64,000 nucleotides of DNA from Streptomyces sp. TLI_105 (GCF_900105415.1 NZ_FNSM01000001.1:4430501-4494500); one strand, 5' to 3'; shown: positions 1 to 7,866, counted from the first letter of the stretch. The notes: a model not told the origin generated them from the letters alone. Numbers and translations: made by a program.

Positions 1-1502
1 CCCTTCGGGGTCGCGCAGGGCAGGTGTCCGTGCGCGCTGATGACGTCCTGGCCGCGTCCCGACCGGAGGTACGTGAGGAAGCTGGAGGTCAGGGAGTCGG
101 TCGGGGGCAGACCCCAGGTGTAGGCGTACTCGATCTCCCGGTACGGGTAGCCGGACTCGCCCAGTTCCTCCACGAGGGGCCGCCGTCCGTCGACGGCCAC
201 CCGGTGCAGGCCCTTGCGTCCTTCGGTGGCGCGGAGTTCGGAGTAGCCGACGGCGCCGGGGAGCTTGGCGACGGTGGCGAGGACCTGCTCGGTGGAGTCG
301 AGTTCGCACCGGATGACCTTCGACTCGGGGTCGTCGGAGGTCTGGCAGTCCTGCGAGGAGTTGGCGGGCTCGTTGCGGTCGAGGACCCGGCGCTGGAAGA
401 CCTGGCGGGTGCCGGAGTTGGCGTCCCGGCTGACGAGGAGGACCGGTCGGTCGAGGCCGGGGACGAGCTGCCCCCAGTTGCGTATCTCGCCCCGGTAGAC
501 GCGGCGGACCTGGTCGAGGGTGAGGTCGTCGACGGGTGTCCCGTCGTTCACGACGAGGGTGAACAGGGAGACGGCGACCATGTTCTCCCGCAGTTCGGGG
601 AAGCCGCCGGGCTTGCGTCCGTCGGAGAAGGCGATGACCGCGTCCTTCTTGGGCCCGGCCTGGGCGAGCTCCCGGATCCCGGCGGTCGAGCCGTGCACGT
701 CCACGGTCACGGTGGAGCCCTCGCAGTCCTTCTCGTACTGCCGGGCCGCCTCCCGCAGGGCGGGGGCGAAGGCCGTCGAGCCGGTGACGGTGAGGGTGCC
801 CCGGGCGCAGCCGATGGGCGGCGGGGTCTGCTCGCGGACGATCAGCGCGGCCAGGGCCACGACGCAGGCGGTCAGGACGACGGTGACGTTCCGCGCGGTC
901 GGGCTGAACCTGGCGGGCTTCTCGTCGGGCGTGGTGCTCCGGTTGCGCCGGATCGTGCCGCCCTGGAGGCTTCCGTCGATCTTGATGTCCCGGTCGGCGA
1001 CGCCGCCGGAGAGCTGGACGAGCAGCTTGAAGTACTGCCCGCGTTCGAGGGCCACCTTGGGGACGAGGACGGCGTTGTCGTCCCGGCCGAGCTTGGGGGT
1101 GCGCTCCAGGTCGTCCCGGACGGATTCCCAGCCGGCCGGGACGGTGGCGACCACGCCCTGGACGGTCCGCTCGCCGAAGGTGATCTTCAGGCCGTGGGGT
1201 TCGGTGGAGGCGCCGTAGTCCTCGGAGCTGATGTCGAGCTCGCGGTCGTTCTCGATGCGCAGGAGGACGAGGGTGGAGCCGTTCGCGGGCGCGGCCATCC
1301 CCACGACCTGGCCCTCCCGCACCGTCATGACCTCGCTGTCCTGGTTTTCCTCCCGGTGGAGCGGGGTGTTGAGCTGCACGCGGTAGCCGAGCCGCTTGCG
1401 CTGGGGCGAGAACCGGTCGATCCAGACGACGGCGAGCGTGACCAGGACACCGACGAGGGCCGTCCCCACGGCGATGACGTTCTCTGCGGTAATCCACTCC
1501 AT
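1..1502 (-). CDS. membrane-anchored PstS-like substrate-binding protein, 3' end outside window
   Basis: The reverse strand is open from an ATG at 1502 to the window edge (500 codons seen). A hydrophobic segment at residues 7-27 is followed by a roughly 170-residue region of unknown fold and a second hydrophobic segment near residues 203-221. After this comes a type 2 periplasmic-binding domain: GSTAFAP opens it, and a later LDQVRRVYRGEIRNW stretch and a SRDANSGTR motif match phosphate-binding PstS proteins. The protein probably presents an anion-binding domain outside the membrane. No pst transporter genes lie beside it in the window, so it may be a sensor rather than a transporter part; that is inference. 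No clear Shine-Dalgarno precedes the start, so the exact start is uncertain. Confidence 0.75.
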   Translation of the reverse strand, partial: MEWITAENVIAVGTALVGVLVTLAVVWIDRFSPQRKRLGYRVQLNTPLHREENQDSEVMTVREGQVVGMAAPANGSTLVLLRIENDRELDISSEDYGASTEPHGLKITFGERTVQGVVATVPAGWESVRDDLERTPKLGRDDNAVLVPKVALERGQYFKLLVQLSGGVADRDIKIDGSLQGGTIRRNRSTTPDEKPARFSPTARNVTVVLTACVVALAALIVREQTPPPIGCARGTLTVTGSTAFAPALREAARQYEKDCEGSTVTVDVHGSTAGIRELAQAGPKKDAVIAFSDGRKPGGFPELRENMVAVSLFTLVVNDGTPVDDLTLDQVRRVYRGEIRNWGQLVPGLDRPVLLVSRDANSGTRQVFQRRVLDRNEPANSSQDCQTSDDPESKVIRCELDSTEQVLATVAKLPGAVGYSELRATEGRKGLHRVAVDGRRPLVEELGESGYPYREIEYAYTWGLPPTDSLTSSFLTYLRSGRGQDVISAHGHLPCATPK

Positions 1503-1674
1503 GGCCGGGACGGTACGTACGCCAGTGCGAGGACGAGGGCGGTGTAGCGGCCCGCCACCTGGACTTCGCCCTTCGTTCAGGGAGGGCTACTCGGGTGGAC
1601 GGGCATGGGTTGCCGGGGGTCTGGAGCGTGGGTGTAATGGGCCACGAGGGGGCCTTCCGTGTGAGGAGTACCCC

Positions 1675-2625
1675 ATGCGCTCGATGCGTGTCGTCGAAGT
1701 GACCGCCTACGGAGGACCCGAGGTCCTCAGAATGGCCCGCCGGCCCGAGCCGGAGGCCGGGGCCGTCCCGGGCAGGGTGCGGGTGCGGCTGAAGGCGGCC
1801 GGAGTGAACCAGGCGGACCTGCGGATCCGCGCCGGCCGGTACGCCGACGCGGTCGGCGACCTCAGGCCCCCGTTCGTCCTGGGGACGGACTTCGCGGGCA
1901 AGCTCCTCGACCCCGCGCCCGGGATGGAGCCCGGCACCCGGGTGGCCGGTTTCGTGCCCTGGTTCGAGATGCTGACGGGCGACGGCACGTACGCGGAGAT
2001 CATCTGGGCCGAGCCGGAGTGGCTGGCCCCGATCCCGGACGACGTGGACTTCACCGTCGCCGCCTCCCTCCCGCTGGCCTCGGCCACCGCCCAGCAGGGC
2101 CTCGAACGGCTCGCGCTCCGGGAGGGGGCGACGTTGCTCGTGACCGGTGCGAGCGCGGTGGTGGGCCGCTTGGCGGTCCAGTACGCCCACGCCGCCGGAC
2201 TGCGCGTGGTGGCCGTCGCCCACGAGGGCGACGGGCCCGAGCTGAGGGTCATCGGCGCGGACCACGTCGTCACGCGCGGCACCCCGGCGGACGTGGTCGC
2301 GAAGGTGATCGAAGGCGACCCGTACCGGGTGGACGCGGTCTTCGACGGGGCGCTCATCGGCGCCGAGCTGCTCCCGGTGGTCAAGGACGGCGGCGTGTTC
2401 GCCGCGCTCGCTCCCGACCGGGTTCCGACCGCCGAGCGGGGCATCCGCGTCGAGACCGTACGGGCCAAGCCGGACGCCGCCCGGCTCGCGGAGAGCCTGC
2501 GGAAGGTGGCGGACCGGGAGCTGATCACCCGGGTGGCCGACGTCATGCCCCTGGAAGAGGTCGCGGAGGCGCACCGCAGGGCGGAGGAGGGGCACAGGCC
2601 GGGCCGGATGATCCTGATGATCTGA
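1675..2625 (+). CDS. zinc-independent quinone oxidoreductase-like MDR enzyme
   Basis: 316 residues of the medium-chain dehydrogenase/reductase superfamily, quinone oxidoreductase branch. The N-terminal GroES-like half contains GVNQADLRIR. The Rossmann half begins near residue 155 with LLVTGASAVVGRLAVQ and binds NADPH. No structural-zinc cysteine cluster is seen. These enzymes reduce quinones or activated alkenes in the cytoplasm; the substrate cannot be told. The ATG at 1675 is chosen because GAGGAG sits six bases upstream; ATG 1684 is a weaker alternative. It lies just before a SoxR-type box and an azoreductase, so a shared redox-stress role is plausible, but the box is downstream of this gene and cannot drive it. 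Confidence 0.85.
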   Translation: MRSMRVVEVTAYGGPEVLRMARRPEPEAGAVPGRVRVRLKAAGVNQADLRIRAGRYADAVGDLRPPFVLGTDFAGKLLDPAPGMEPGTRVAGFVPWFEMLTGDGTYAEIIWAEPEWLAPIPDDVDFTVAASLPLASATAQQGLERLALREGATLLVTGASAVVGRLAVQYAHAAGLRVVAVAHEGDGPELRVIGADHVVTRGTPADVVAKVIEGDPYRVDAVFDGALIGAELLPVVKDGGVFAALAPDRVPTAERGIRVETVRAKPDAARLAESLRKVADRELITRVADVMPLEEVAEAHRRAEEGHRPGRMILMI

Positions 2626-2636
2626 GGGTGATCCGG

Positions 2637-2700
2637 GTCACAGGGGCTGGACCTCAACTTTGGTTGAGGAAGAAGGATCTCTCTCACCAGCCCCTGTGAC
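2637..2700. repeat. perfect 14-bp inverted repeat enclosing an operator
   Basis: GTCACAGGGGCTGG at 2637-2650 is exactly complementary to 2687-2700. The 36-base interval holds a second, smaller palindrome (2652-2669). As RNA the outer arms could form a strong stem just ahead of the azoreductase ribosome-binding site, which lies outside it at 2703-2709. Whether the outer arms work as DNA operator, RNA stem or terminator of the preceding gene cannot be decided from sequence. Confidence 0.7.
2652..2669 (+). promoter_or_regulatory. SoxR/MerR-type operator upstream of azoreductase
   Basis: CCTCAAC-TTTG-GTTGAGG is an 18-bp dyad. It has the size and outer half-sites (CCTCAA..TTGAGG) of the SoxR box known from enterobacteria and Streptomyces. 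MerR-family operators lie in an over-long promoter spacer; here CTGGAC (2647-2652) and AAGGAT (2673-2678) are separated by 20 bp, which fits that pattern although both hexamers are weak. The target would be the azoreductase starting at 2719. The regulator gene is not in this window. Confidence 0.6.
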
Positions 2701-2718
2701 TCCCAGGAGACGATCCCC

Positions 2719-3357
2719 ATGGCCACGCTGCTCCACATCGACACGTCCTTCAACGGCGCCGACTCCCACTCCCGCGCCGTCACCGCCGCCTTCCGCGAGG
2801 TCTGGGAGGCGGAGCACCCCGAGGGGACGGTGATCCACCGCGACCTCGCGGCGGAACCGATCCCCCACCTGGGGGCCGCCGCCTACTACGCGGGCAACAC
2901 CGCCCCCGCCGAGCGGTCGCCCGAGCAGCGCGCGGCCTTCGCCCTGCGCGCCGAGCTGATCGAGGAGGCCGAGCAGGCGGACGTGATCCTGATCGGCGCC
3001 CCGATGTACAACTACACGATCCCGTCCACGCTGAAGGCCTGGATCGACCACGTCTTCCTCGTGGGCCGCACCTCGGTGACCGAGCACCCCTCGCTCGCCG
3101 GCAAGCGGGCCGTCGTCGTCGCCAGCCGCGGCGGCTCCTACCGCGAGGGCACGCCGATGCACGGCAACGACTACGTCGAGGGCTACCTGCGGCAGGCCCT
3201 CGGGGGCGGCTTCGGCCTGGACGTCAGCTTCATCGTCCCCGAGCTGACCCTCGCCCCGCACGTCCCGGCGATGGCCGAACTCGTCCCGCTGCACGAGGCC
3301 TCCCGCGCGGAGTCCCTCGCGGCGGCGGCGTCCCTGGCGAAGGAACTGGCGGCGTAG
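2719..3357 (+). CDS. azoR: FMN-dependent NADH-azoreductase / quinone reductase
   Basis: 212 residues with the flavodoxin-like fold of the AzoR/AcpD family, close to the usual length of about 200. The N-terminus (LLHIDTSFNGADSHSR) is the FMN phosphate-binding loop, GAPMYNYTIPSTLKAWID is the family signature, and SRGGSYREG lines the flavin. The enzyme is a cytosolic two-electron reductase of azo compounds and quinones. CAGGAGA at 2703-2709 supports ATG 2719. A SoxR-type box lies 50 bp upstream, so induction by redox-cycling compounds is likely, as for other SoxR targets in Streptomyces. It is followed by a convergent secreted protein gene. Confidence 0.88.
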   Translation: MATLLHIDTSFNGADSHSRAVTAAFREVWEAEHPEGTVIHRDLAAEPIPHLGAAAYYAGNTAPAERSPEQRAAFALRAELIEEAEQADVILIGAPMYNYTIPSTLKAWIDHVFLVGRTSVTEHPSLAGKRAVVVASRGGSYREGTPMHGNDYVEGYLRQALGGGFGLDVSFIVPELTLAPHVPAMAELVPLHEASRAESLAAAASLAKELAA

Positions 3358-3379
3358 CCGGGAGGCCCGGCAGGGAGAC

Positions 3380-3676
3380 CTAGCAGGGAGCGCTGATGTT
3401 CCCGCAGTAGATCCAGCCGTACGCCGGCGAGGTCACGTGGTACCAGCGGTTGCCCGACGAGTTGATCTTGCTGGAGTCCCAGTAGACGTCCTCGCCGTAG
3501 GACGTCTGGTAGTTGACGCTGCAACTGGCGGCCGCGCAGCTCCTGATCGGTCCGCCGATGGACATCGCCCACCCGGCACTGGCTCCCGTGGGGGCCGCCT
3601 GGGCGGGCGCCACGGCCGTCGCGGACATCACGGCACCGGCCAGGACACCGGCCGCGGCGAGCATACGGAAACGCAT
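3380..3676 (-). CDS. small secreted SH3-like protein
   Basis: 98 residues. Residues 1-27 form a Sec signal peptide (basic MRFR, hydrophobic core, AQA|AP cleavage-like site). The mature part of about 70 residues has four cysteines (RSCAAASCSV, YCG, terminal PC) and a short beta-rich pattern ending in WYHVTSPAYGWIYC, typical of small bacterial SH3-like secreted proteins. Function is unknown; cell-wall association is the usual guess. GGAGCC five bases before the ATG supports the start at 3676; the frame stays open further upstream but without a ribosome-binding site. The gene is monocistronic, with a large palindrome 85 bp upstream. Confidence 0.72.
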   Translation of the reverse strand: MRFRMLAAAGVLAGAVMSATAVAPAQAAPTGASAGWAMSIGGPIRSCAAASCSVNYQTSYGEDVYWDSSKINSSGNRWYHVTSPAYGWIYCGNISAPC

Positions 3677-3760
3677 GATGGCTCCTTCGTCGTTCGGGGC
3701 CCCGGGGTTCCGGAGCCCGACGGGGCGCCACTCTGGTCGCGCCGGACGCGCCGACGGAAG

Positions 3761-3800
3761 GACCGGCTTCGTCCCGGACATGTCCGGGACGAAGCCGGTC
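3761..3800. terminator. perfect 40-bp palindrome, likely terminator of the DUF397 gene
   Basis: Two 20-bp arms beginning GACCGGCTTCG meet with no spacer and are exactly complementary. It lies 25 bp beyond the stop of the DUF397 gene (reverse strand) and upstream of the secreted protein gene, the expected place for a stem-loop terminator. A partial third copy of one arm (TCCGGGAC) follows at 3803-3810. Confidence 0.6.
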
Positions 3801-3824
3801 CTGTCCGGGACGGAGCCCGGACGC

Positions 3825-4013
3825 TCAGTCCTGCCAGGTCAGGAAGGCGGCCCAGGCGGCGGGCTCGACGGCGAAGGTGGGGCCGTCGGGGACCTTGGAG
3901 TCCCGGAGGTAGAGGGCGGCGCCTTCCGGTCGTCGGTCGAGGGCGACCTCGACGCAGTCCCCGCCGCCGCTGTCGCTGTAGCTGGACTTGAACCAGTGCA
4001 GGGTGTCGTTCAT
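3825..4013 (-). CDS. DUF397 protein, partner of the XRE regulator
   Basis: 62 residues beginning MNDTLHWFKSSYS, with the family hallmarks W-KSSYS, GGGDCVEVA, VRDSK-like LYLRDSKVPDGP and a final AFLTWQD. DUF397 proteins in Streptomyces are almost always encoded next to an XRE/DUF5753 regulator and several such pairs affect development or antibiotic production; the small protein probably modulates the regulator. Its ATG overlaps the regulator stop (ATGA at 4010-4013), so the two are translationally coupled. A 40-bp palindrome follows. Confidence 0.88.
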   Translation of the reverse strand: MNDTLHWFKSSYSDSGGGDCVEVALDRRPEGAALYLRDSKVPDGPTFAVEPAAWAAFLTWQD

Positions 4014-4819
4014 CTCCGTGCTCCCGCCAACTCCTCGATGAGGCCCAGCGACCTGCGCGGATCCAAGGCCTGTGCCCGGATCTTCGCATAACGCTGCCGG
4101 TGCGTACTGACCTTCGTCCGGTCGGAGATCAACAGGCTCTCCCCCTGGATCTCCAGGAAGGTCACGTGGTCGTGGGCCGGGGTCTCGACGAGGTTCATCA
4201 TGCCTCGGTCGCCTGCGTACTCGCCCCCCAACCCCGCATCCAGCGGCAGCACCTGGACGTTCACGTTCCTCTTCCGGGCGCACTCCGCCAGGTACGTCAA
4301 CTGCTCCCGCATGACCTCCTCGTCGCCGATCGCCCGCCGCAGCACCGACTCGTCGAGGATCAGCTCGATCTCGCACACCTGCTTCCGGTCGAAGAGCGCC
4401 TTCCGCGCCATCCGGCCGACGACCAGCTCCTCGACCCGCTCCGGCGTCGGCTTCGGGTAGCCGCCCGCAATCAACGCCCGTGCGTATGCCTCTGCCTGGA
4501 AGAGGCCGTGGACAACGTGGTTCGCATAGAGCCACAGCGCCACCGCCTTCTGCTCGATCGGCGCGTACCCCCGGAACTGCTCCGGGAGTTTCTCCAGCCG
4601 TACGAGTTCCCGCATCTCCTCGAAGATGCCCGTGCCGCCGCCGAGGACGCGTTCGAGCTGGACGAGCATCTCGTCGCTCACCGGATGGATCAGCCGTTCC
4701 ATGGAGCTGATGGCCGCCCCCGTGAAGCCCGTCTGCGCCCCCAACTGCTCCTGGGTCCAGCCCTTCTTCTGGCGCAATCTCTTCGCCACGGCGGCCGCCA
4801 TCCTGGCCGCGGGGCCCAC
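4010..4819 (-). CDS. XRE-family regulator with DUF5753 (Scr1 type)
   Basis: 269 residues. An N-terminal helix-turn-helix (about residues 14-40: LRQKKGWTQEQLGAQTGFTGAAIS read in pieces) is followed by the DUF5753 ligand/partner domain (VHGLFQAEAYARAL, and C-terminal YDxxR-like QRYAKIRAQAL). Such regulators bind near their own promoters. GTG 4819 is chosen because AAGGAA lies five bases upstream; the frame continues without a better start. It is followed by an overlapping DUF397 gene. Three 10-bp direct repeats sit 46-75 bp upstream and are a good candidate autoregulatory site. Confidence 0.87.
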   Translation of the reverse strand: MGPAARMAAAVAKRLRQKKGWTQEQLGAQTGFTGAAISSMERLIHPVSDEMLVQLERVLGGGTGIFEEMRELVRLEKLPEQFRGYAPIEQKAVALWLYANHVVHGLFQAEAYARALIAGGYPKPTPERVEELVVGRMARKALFDRKQVCEIELILDESVLRRAIGDEEVMREQLTYLAECARKRNVNVQVLPLDAGLGGEYAGDRGMMNLVETPAHDHVTFLEIQGESLLISDRTKVSTHRQRYAKIRAQALDPRRSLGLIEELAGARR

Positions 4820-4864
4820 CGTTTCCTTGTTCTCCGCTCGTGCCGTTCACGCTCCCCATTCGGA

Positions 4865-4894
4865 CTCAACCGATCTCAACCGGTCTCAACTGCT
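4865..4894. promoter_or_regulatory. three 10-bp direct repeats, candidate operator of the XRE regulator
   Basis: CTCAACCGAT, CTCAACCGGT and CTCAACTGCT follow one another with no gap. The period of 10 bp puts all copies on one face of the helix. They lie in the divergent intergenic region, 46 bp before the XRE start, and read GGTTGAG on the coding strand of that gene. Confidence 0.5.
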
Positions 4895-5024
4895 CCCCGC
4901 CGAATTCGACTGCGTACGAGGGGCGTTGGCGCAGGTCAAGGGGTCGCCGACGCGCCCGCCGCAGTCGTGGAAAACGCTAGCGTCGACGCGCGAACATGGT
5001 CTCGTGAATGAAGAGGATCGGGAA

Positions 5025-5417
5025 GTGAAGGCGGATTGGATTCCAGTTTCCGGATTCCAACTCCGTAAGGCGGGCGTACAATTCGACGCCGTTCGTGTCG
5101 ACGGCGACGAGGGGCGCCGACTGGCCGACTGGATGGAGGCGCTCACCGGGGGAGACCCGGGCCCCGTCGTCATCGAGGCGAACGGCCGGCGCGGGGTCTA
5201 CTTCCTCGTGCCGCCCGGCTCGACGGCCCGCCGGGCGTGGCCGCGCGGGGTGACGCGCTTCAACGCGGGGCCCGCCCACGTCAGCTACGTCCCCGTCCCC
5301 GCCCTGGTCGGCCGGACCTGGCCCCTGGCCTGGCGGTTCCCGCCGACCGCCGCGAACCGCTTCGTCCACCCGCTGCTCCTGCGGAGCGCGGTCACCGAGC
5401 TGTTCACGCCTTCTTGA
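5025..5417 (+). CDS. prim-pol-like small protein of unknown function
   Basis: About 130 residues starting at GTG 5025 (GAGG eight bases upstream); GTG 5004 is in frame but lacks a ribosome-binding site. The layout (FDAVRVDGDEG..., then PGPVVIEANGRRGVYFLVPPG and a conserved final YVPVPALVGR...W...P) resembles Streptomyces proteins annotated as bifunctional DNA primase/polymerase-like fragments. No complete catalytic motif set is visible, so enzymatic activity is doubtful. It is divergent from the XRE regulator, and its last 14 bases overlap the convergent membrane-protein gene. A palindrome ACGCTAGCGT (4974-4983) lies 42 bp upstream. Assignment is by pattern memory only. Confidence 0.55.
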   Translation: MKADWIPVSGFQLRKAGVQFDAVRVDGDEGRRLADWMEALTGGDPGPVVIEANGRRGVYFLVPPGSTARRAWPRGVTRFNAGPAHVSYVPVPALVGRTWPLAWRFPPTAANRFVHPLLLRSAVTELFTPS

Positions 5418-6303
5418 TCACCACCCAGGTCAGGGCGAGGGCGGGGGTCAGACAGGAGATGAGGGCGTACAGCTGGTCGTGGCCGGCCACCTGGAAGTCC
5501 AGGGCCTTCGGCAGGAGCAGGAGCAGGCCGGTGAGCAGGACGGCGAGCGCGGGCAGGTGGACGCCGGGGCTGAAGCGGCGCAGGTCGTGCACATCGTCGT
5601 CGTCGGACATCCCCTTCAGGGAGAAGCCCACGCCCAGGAGCAGCGGCCAGATCCAGATCCCGAGGAAGGCGATGAGGAACAGGCGGACCGTGGAGCGTCT
5701 GCCGTCCTCGGTGACGGGTGTGTTCGGGTCGCGGGGCGCGAAGTAGACGTCGACCTTCGTGCCGGGCCTGGGCGCCTTGGATCGGGTGTACACGCCCCGG
5801 AGGGTGACCTCGCGGCGGCCGGCCTCGTACGGGATGCGCAGGGCGAGGTCGGTGAGGTAGTAGGGGTCGTGGTCCTCGCCGCCCTCGTGGAACTCGGGCT
5901 CGCCCGCGAGGCGGACGACCGCGACGGAGTACTCGTCGTACCCGGCGCGCTCCAGACGCTCGGTCTCGCGGCCGTAGGAGCCGCTGACGTTGAAGGCCGT
6001 CAGGAAGGCGGCGAAGGTGGCGAGGGGGACGCCGAAGCAGAGCACGTACCGCAGGACGGGGTTCGGGTACCGGGTGTCCGGGCGGGGCTTGCGCAGCGGG
6101 TCGCGGTCGCGGGCCGCGGCGCGGTACGAGGCGAGGACCCAGCCCACCGCGAAGAGCGCCGAGAGCCCGGCGAGGAGCAGCTCGGGGACGAGCGGCGGGT
6201 ACGGCGAGACGCCCCAGAAGGCGACGACGACGGCGGCCGCCCCACTGAGGACCATGCCCCAGCCGGTGAACGTGGTGGCGGCACTACGCGCTGACGTGCT
6301 CAT
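5404..6303 (-). CDS. DUF3592-type membrane protein
   Basis: 299 residues with about five or six transmembrane segments: two near residues 12-60, one near 87-107, one near 210-228 and two at 245-297. A soluble domain of about 100 residues (SYGRETERL ... VDVYFAPRDPNTPV) lies between them; its Y(F)APRDP motif is typical of DUF3592 proteins. Function is unknown. No Shine-Dalgarno is present, but TAAGCT lies seven bases before the ATG on the coding strand (forward 6311-6316), so the mRNA is probably leaderless. The gene converges on and overlaps the prim-pol-like gene by 14 bases. Confidence 0.75.
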   Translation of the reverse strand: MSTSARSAATTFTGWGMVLSGAAAVVVAFWGVSPYPPLVPELLLAGLSALFAVGWVLASYRAAARDRDPLRKPRPDTRYPNPVLRYVLCFGVPLATFAAFLTAFNVSGSYGRETERLERAGYDEYSVAVVRLAGEPEFHEGGEDHDPYYLTDLALRIPYEAGRREVTLRGVYTRSKAPRPGTKVDVYFAPRDPNTPVTEDGRRSTVRLFLIAFLGIWIWPLLLGVGFSLKGMSDDDDVHDLRRFSPGVHLPALAVLLTGLLLLLPKALDFQVAGHDQLYALISCLTPALALTWVVIKKA

Positions 6304-6459
6304 GGCGCGCAGCTTAGGCGCCCTGGTGGACGTGATCTTCGGCCGAGCGCCCGCGCGGGCGGCTCACCGGCCCGACCGGCAACGTGTCGGGTCCGCCGCG
6401 GTCTCGGTGGACAAGATGGTGATGGCCCGTCCCACCTGCGGTTCCTTACCCTCGACCCC

Positions 6460-7821
6460 ATGACCCCTCATGTCGAACCCGACCCCCAGGCCGGCGCGGC
6501 CGTCAAGGCCGCCGACCGCGCGCACGTCTTCCACTCCTGGTCCGCCCAGGGCCTGATCGACCCGCTCGCCGTGGCCGGCGCGGAGGGTTCGTACTTCTGG
6601 GACTACGACGGCAACCGCTACCTCGACTTCACCAGCGGCCTCGTCTACACGAACATCGGCTACCAGCACCCCAGGGTCGTCGCCGCCATCCAGGAGCAGG
6701 CCGGGAAGCTCGCGACCTTCGCGCCCGCCTTCGCCGTGGACGTCCGCTCCGAGGCCGCACGCCTCATCGCCGAGCGCACCCCGGGCGACCTGGACAAGAT
6801 CTTCTTCACCAACGGCGGCGCCGAGGCCGTCGAGAACGCCGTCCGCATGGCCCGGCTGCACACCGGCCGTACGAAGCTGCTCTCCGCCTACCGCTCGTAC
6901 CACGGCGCCACCTCCACCGCGATCAACCTGACCGGCGACCCGCGCCGCTGGGCCTCCGACACCGCCTCCGCGGGCGTCGTGCACTTCTGGGCGCCGTTCC
7001 TCTACCGCTCGCCCTTCTACGCCACCACCGAGGCGGAGGAGAGCGCGCGGGCCCTCCAGCACCTGGAGGACACGATCGCCTTCGAGGGTCCGGCGACGAT
7101 CGCCGCGATCATCCTGGAGACCGTGCCCGGCACCGCCGGCATCATGACCCCGCCGCCCGGCTACCTCGCCGGCGTCCGCGAGATCTGTGACAAGTACGGC
7201 ATCGTCTTCATCCTCGACGAGGTCATGGCCGGCTTCGGCCGAACCGGCAAGTGGTTCGCCTCCGAGCACTTCGACGTCGTGCCCGACCTGATGACCTTCG
7301 CCAAGGGCGTGAACTCGGGCTACGTGCCGCTCGGCGGCGTCGCCATCAACGCCGAGATCGCCGCCACCTTCGACAAGCGCCCCTACCCCGGCGGCCTGAC
7401 CTACTCCGGTCACCCGCTGGCCTGCGCCGCCGCCGTCGCCACCCTCCGGGTGATGGAGGACGAGAAGGTCGTCGAGCACGCCGCCCACATCGGCGAGAAC
7501 GTCCTCGGCCCGGGCCTGCGCGAGCTCGCCGAGCGCCACCCCTCCGTCGGCGAGGTCCGCGGCATGGGCGTCTTCTGGGCGCTCGACCTGGTCAAGAACA
7601 AGGAGACCCGCGAGCCGCTCGTCCCGTACAACGCGGCCGGCGAGGCCAACGCGCCGATGGCCGCCTTCGGCGCGGCGGCGAAGAAGAACGGCCTGTGGCC
7701 CTTCATCAACATGAACCGCACCCACGCCGTTCCCGCCTGCAACGTCTCCGAGGCCGAGGCCAAGGAGGGCCTGGCGGCCCTGGACGCGGCCCTCGCGGTC
7801 GCCGACGAGCACACCGCATAA
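6460..7821 (+). CDS. class III PLP-dependent aminotransferase (omega-amino acid type)
   Basis: 453 residues, normal for fold-type I class III aminotransferases. TNGGAEAVENAVRMAR binds the PLP phosphate, ILDEVMAGFGRTG carries the PLP-ring aspartate, and K282 in TFAKGVNSGY is the Schiff-base lysine. The family moves the amino group of omega-amino acids (beta-alanine, GABA, taurine and similar) to pyruvate or 2-oxoglutarate; the substrate is not clear here. There is no Shine-Dalgarno, but TACCCT (6447-6452) lies seven bases before the ATG, suggesting a leaderless mRNA. A GntR regulator follows 68 bp downstream on the same strand and may control it. Confidence 0.9.
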   Translation: MTPHVEPDPQAGAAVKAADRAHVFHSWSAQGLIDPLAVAGAEGSYFWDYDGNRYLDFTSGLVYTNIGYQHPRVVAAIQEQAGKLATFAPAFAVDVRSEAARLIAERTPGDLDKIFFTNGGAEAVENAVRMARLHTGRTKLLSAYRSYHGATSTAINLTGDPRRWASDTASAGVVHFWAPFLYRSPFYATTEAEESARALQHLEDTIAFEGPATIAAIILETVPGTAGIMTPPPGYLAGVREICDKYGIVFILDEVMAGFGRTGKWFASEHFDVVPDLMTFAKGVNSGYVPLGGVAINAEIAATFDKRPYPGGLTYSGHPLACAAAVATLRVMEDEKVVEHAAHIGENVLGPGLRELAERHPSVGEVRGMGVFWALDLVKNKETREPLVPYNAAGEANAPMAAFGAAAKKNGLWPFINMNRTHAVPACNVSEAEAKEGLAALDAALAVADEHTA

Positions 7822-7846
7822 CCGCAGTACCGGGAGGTCCCCTCCG

Positions 7847-7866
7847 TCTGGACTAGGGTGTCCGGA
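7847..7866 (+). promoter_or_regulatory. gntR promoter -10 inside an inverted repeat
   Basis: TCTGGAC (7847-7853) and GTCCGGA (7860-7866) form a near-perfect repeat with the -10-like hexamer TAGGGT (7854-7859) exactly between them. A regulator bound here would block its own promoter. The start codon is 24 bases downstream, behind a GGAGGGG ribosome-binding site. Confidence 0.5.

Noticed and set aside
24..1547. A 507-codon forward open frame at the window start
   Set aside because: The reverse-strand frame encodes a recognisable PstS-like protein; the forward one has no domain.
3380..3781. Longer version of the secreted protein starting at 3781
   Set aside because: The extra N-terminus would run through the palindrome and destroy the signal peptide; the start at 3676 has a ribosome-binding site.
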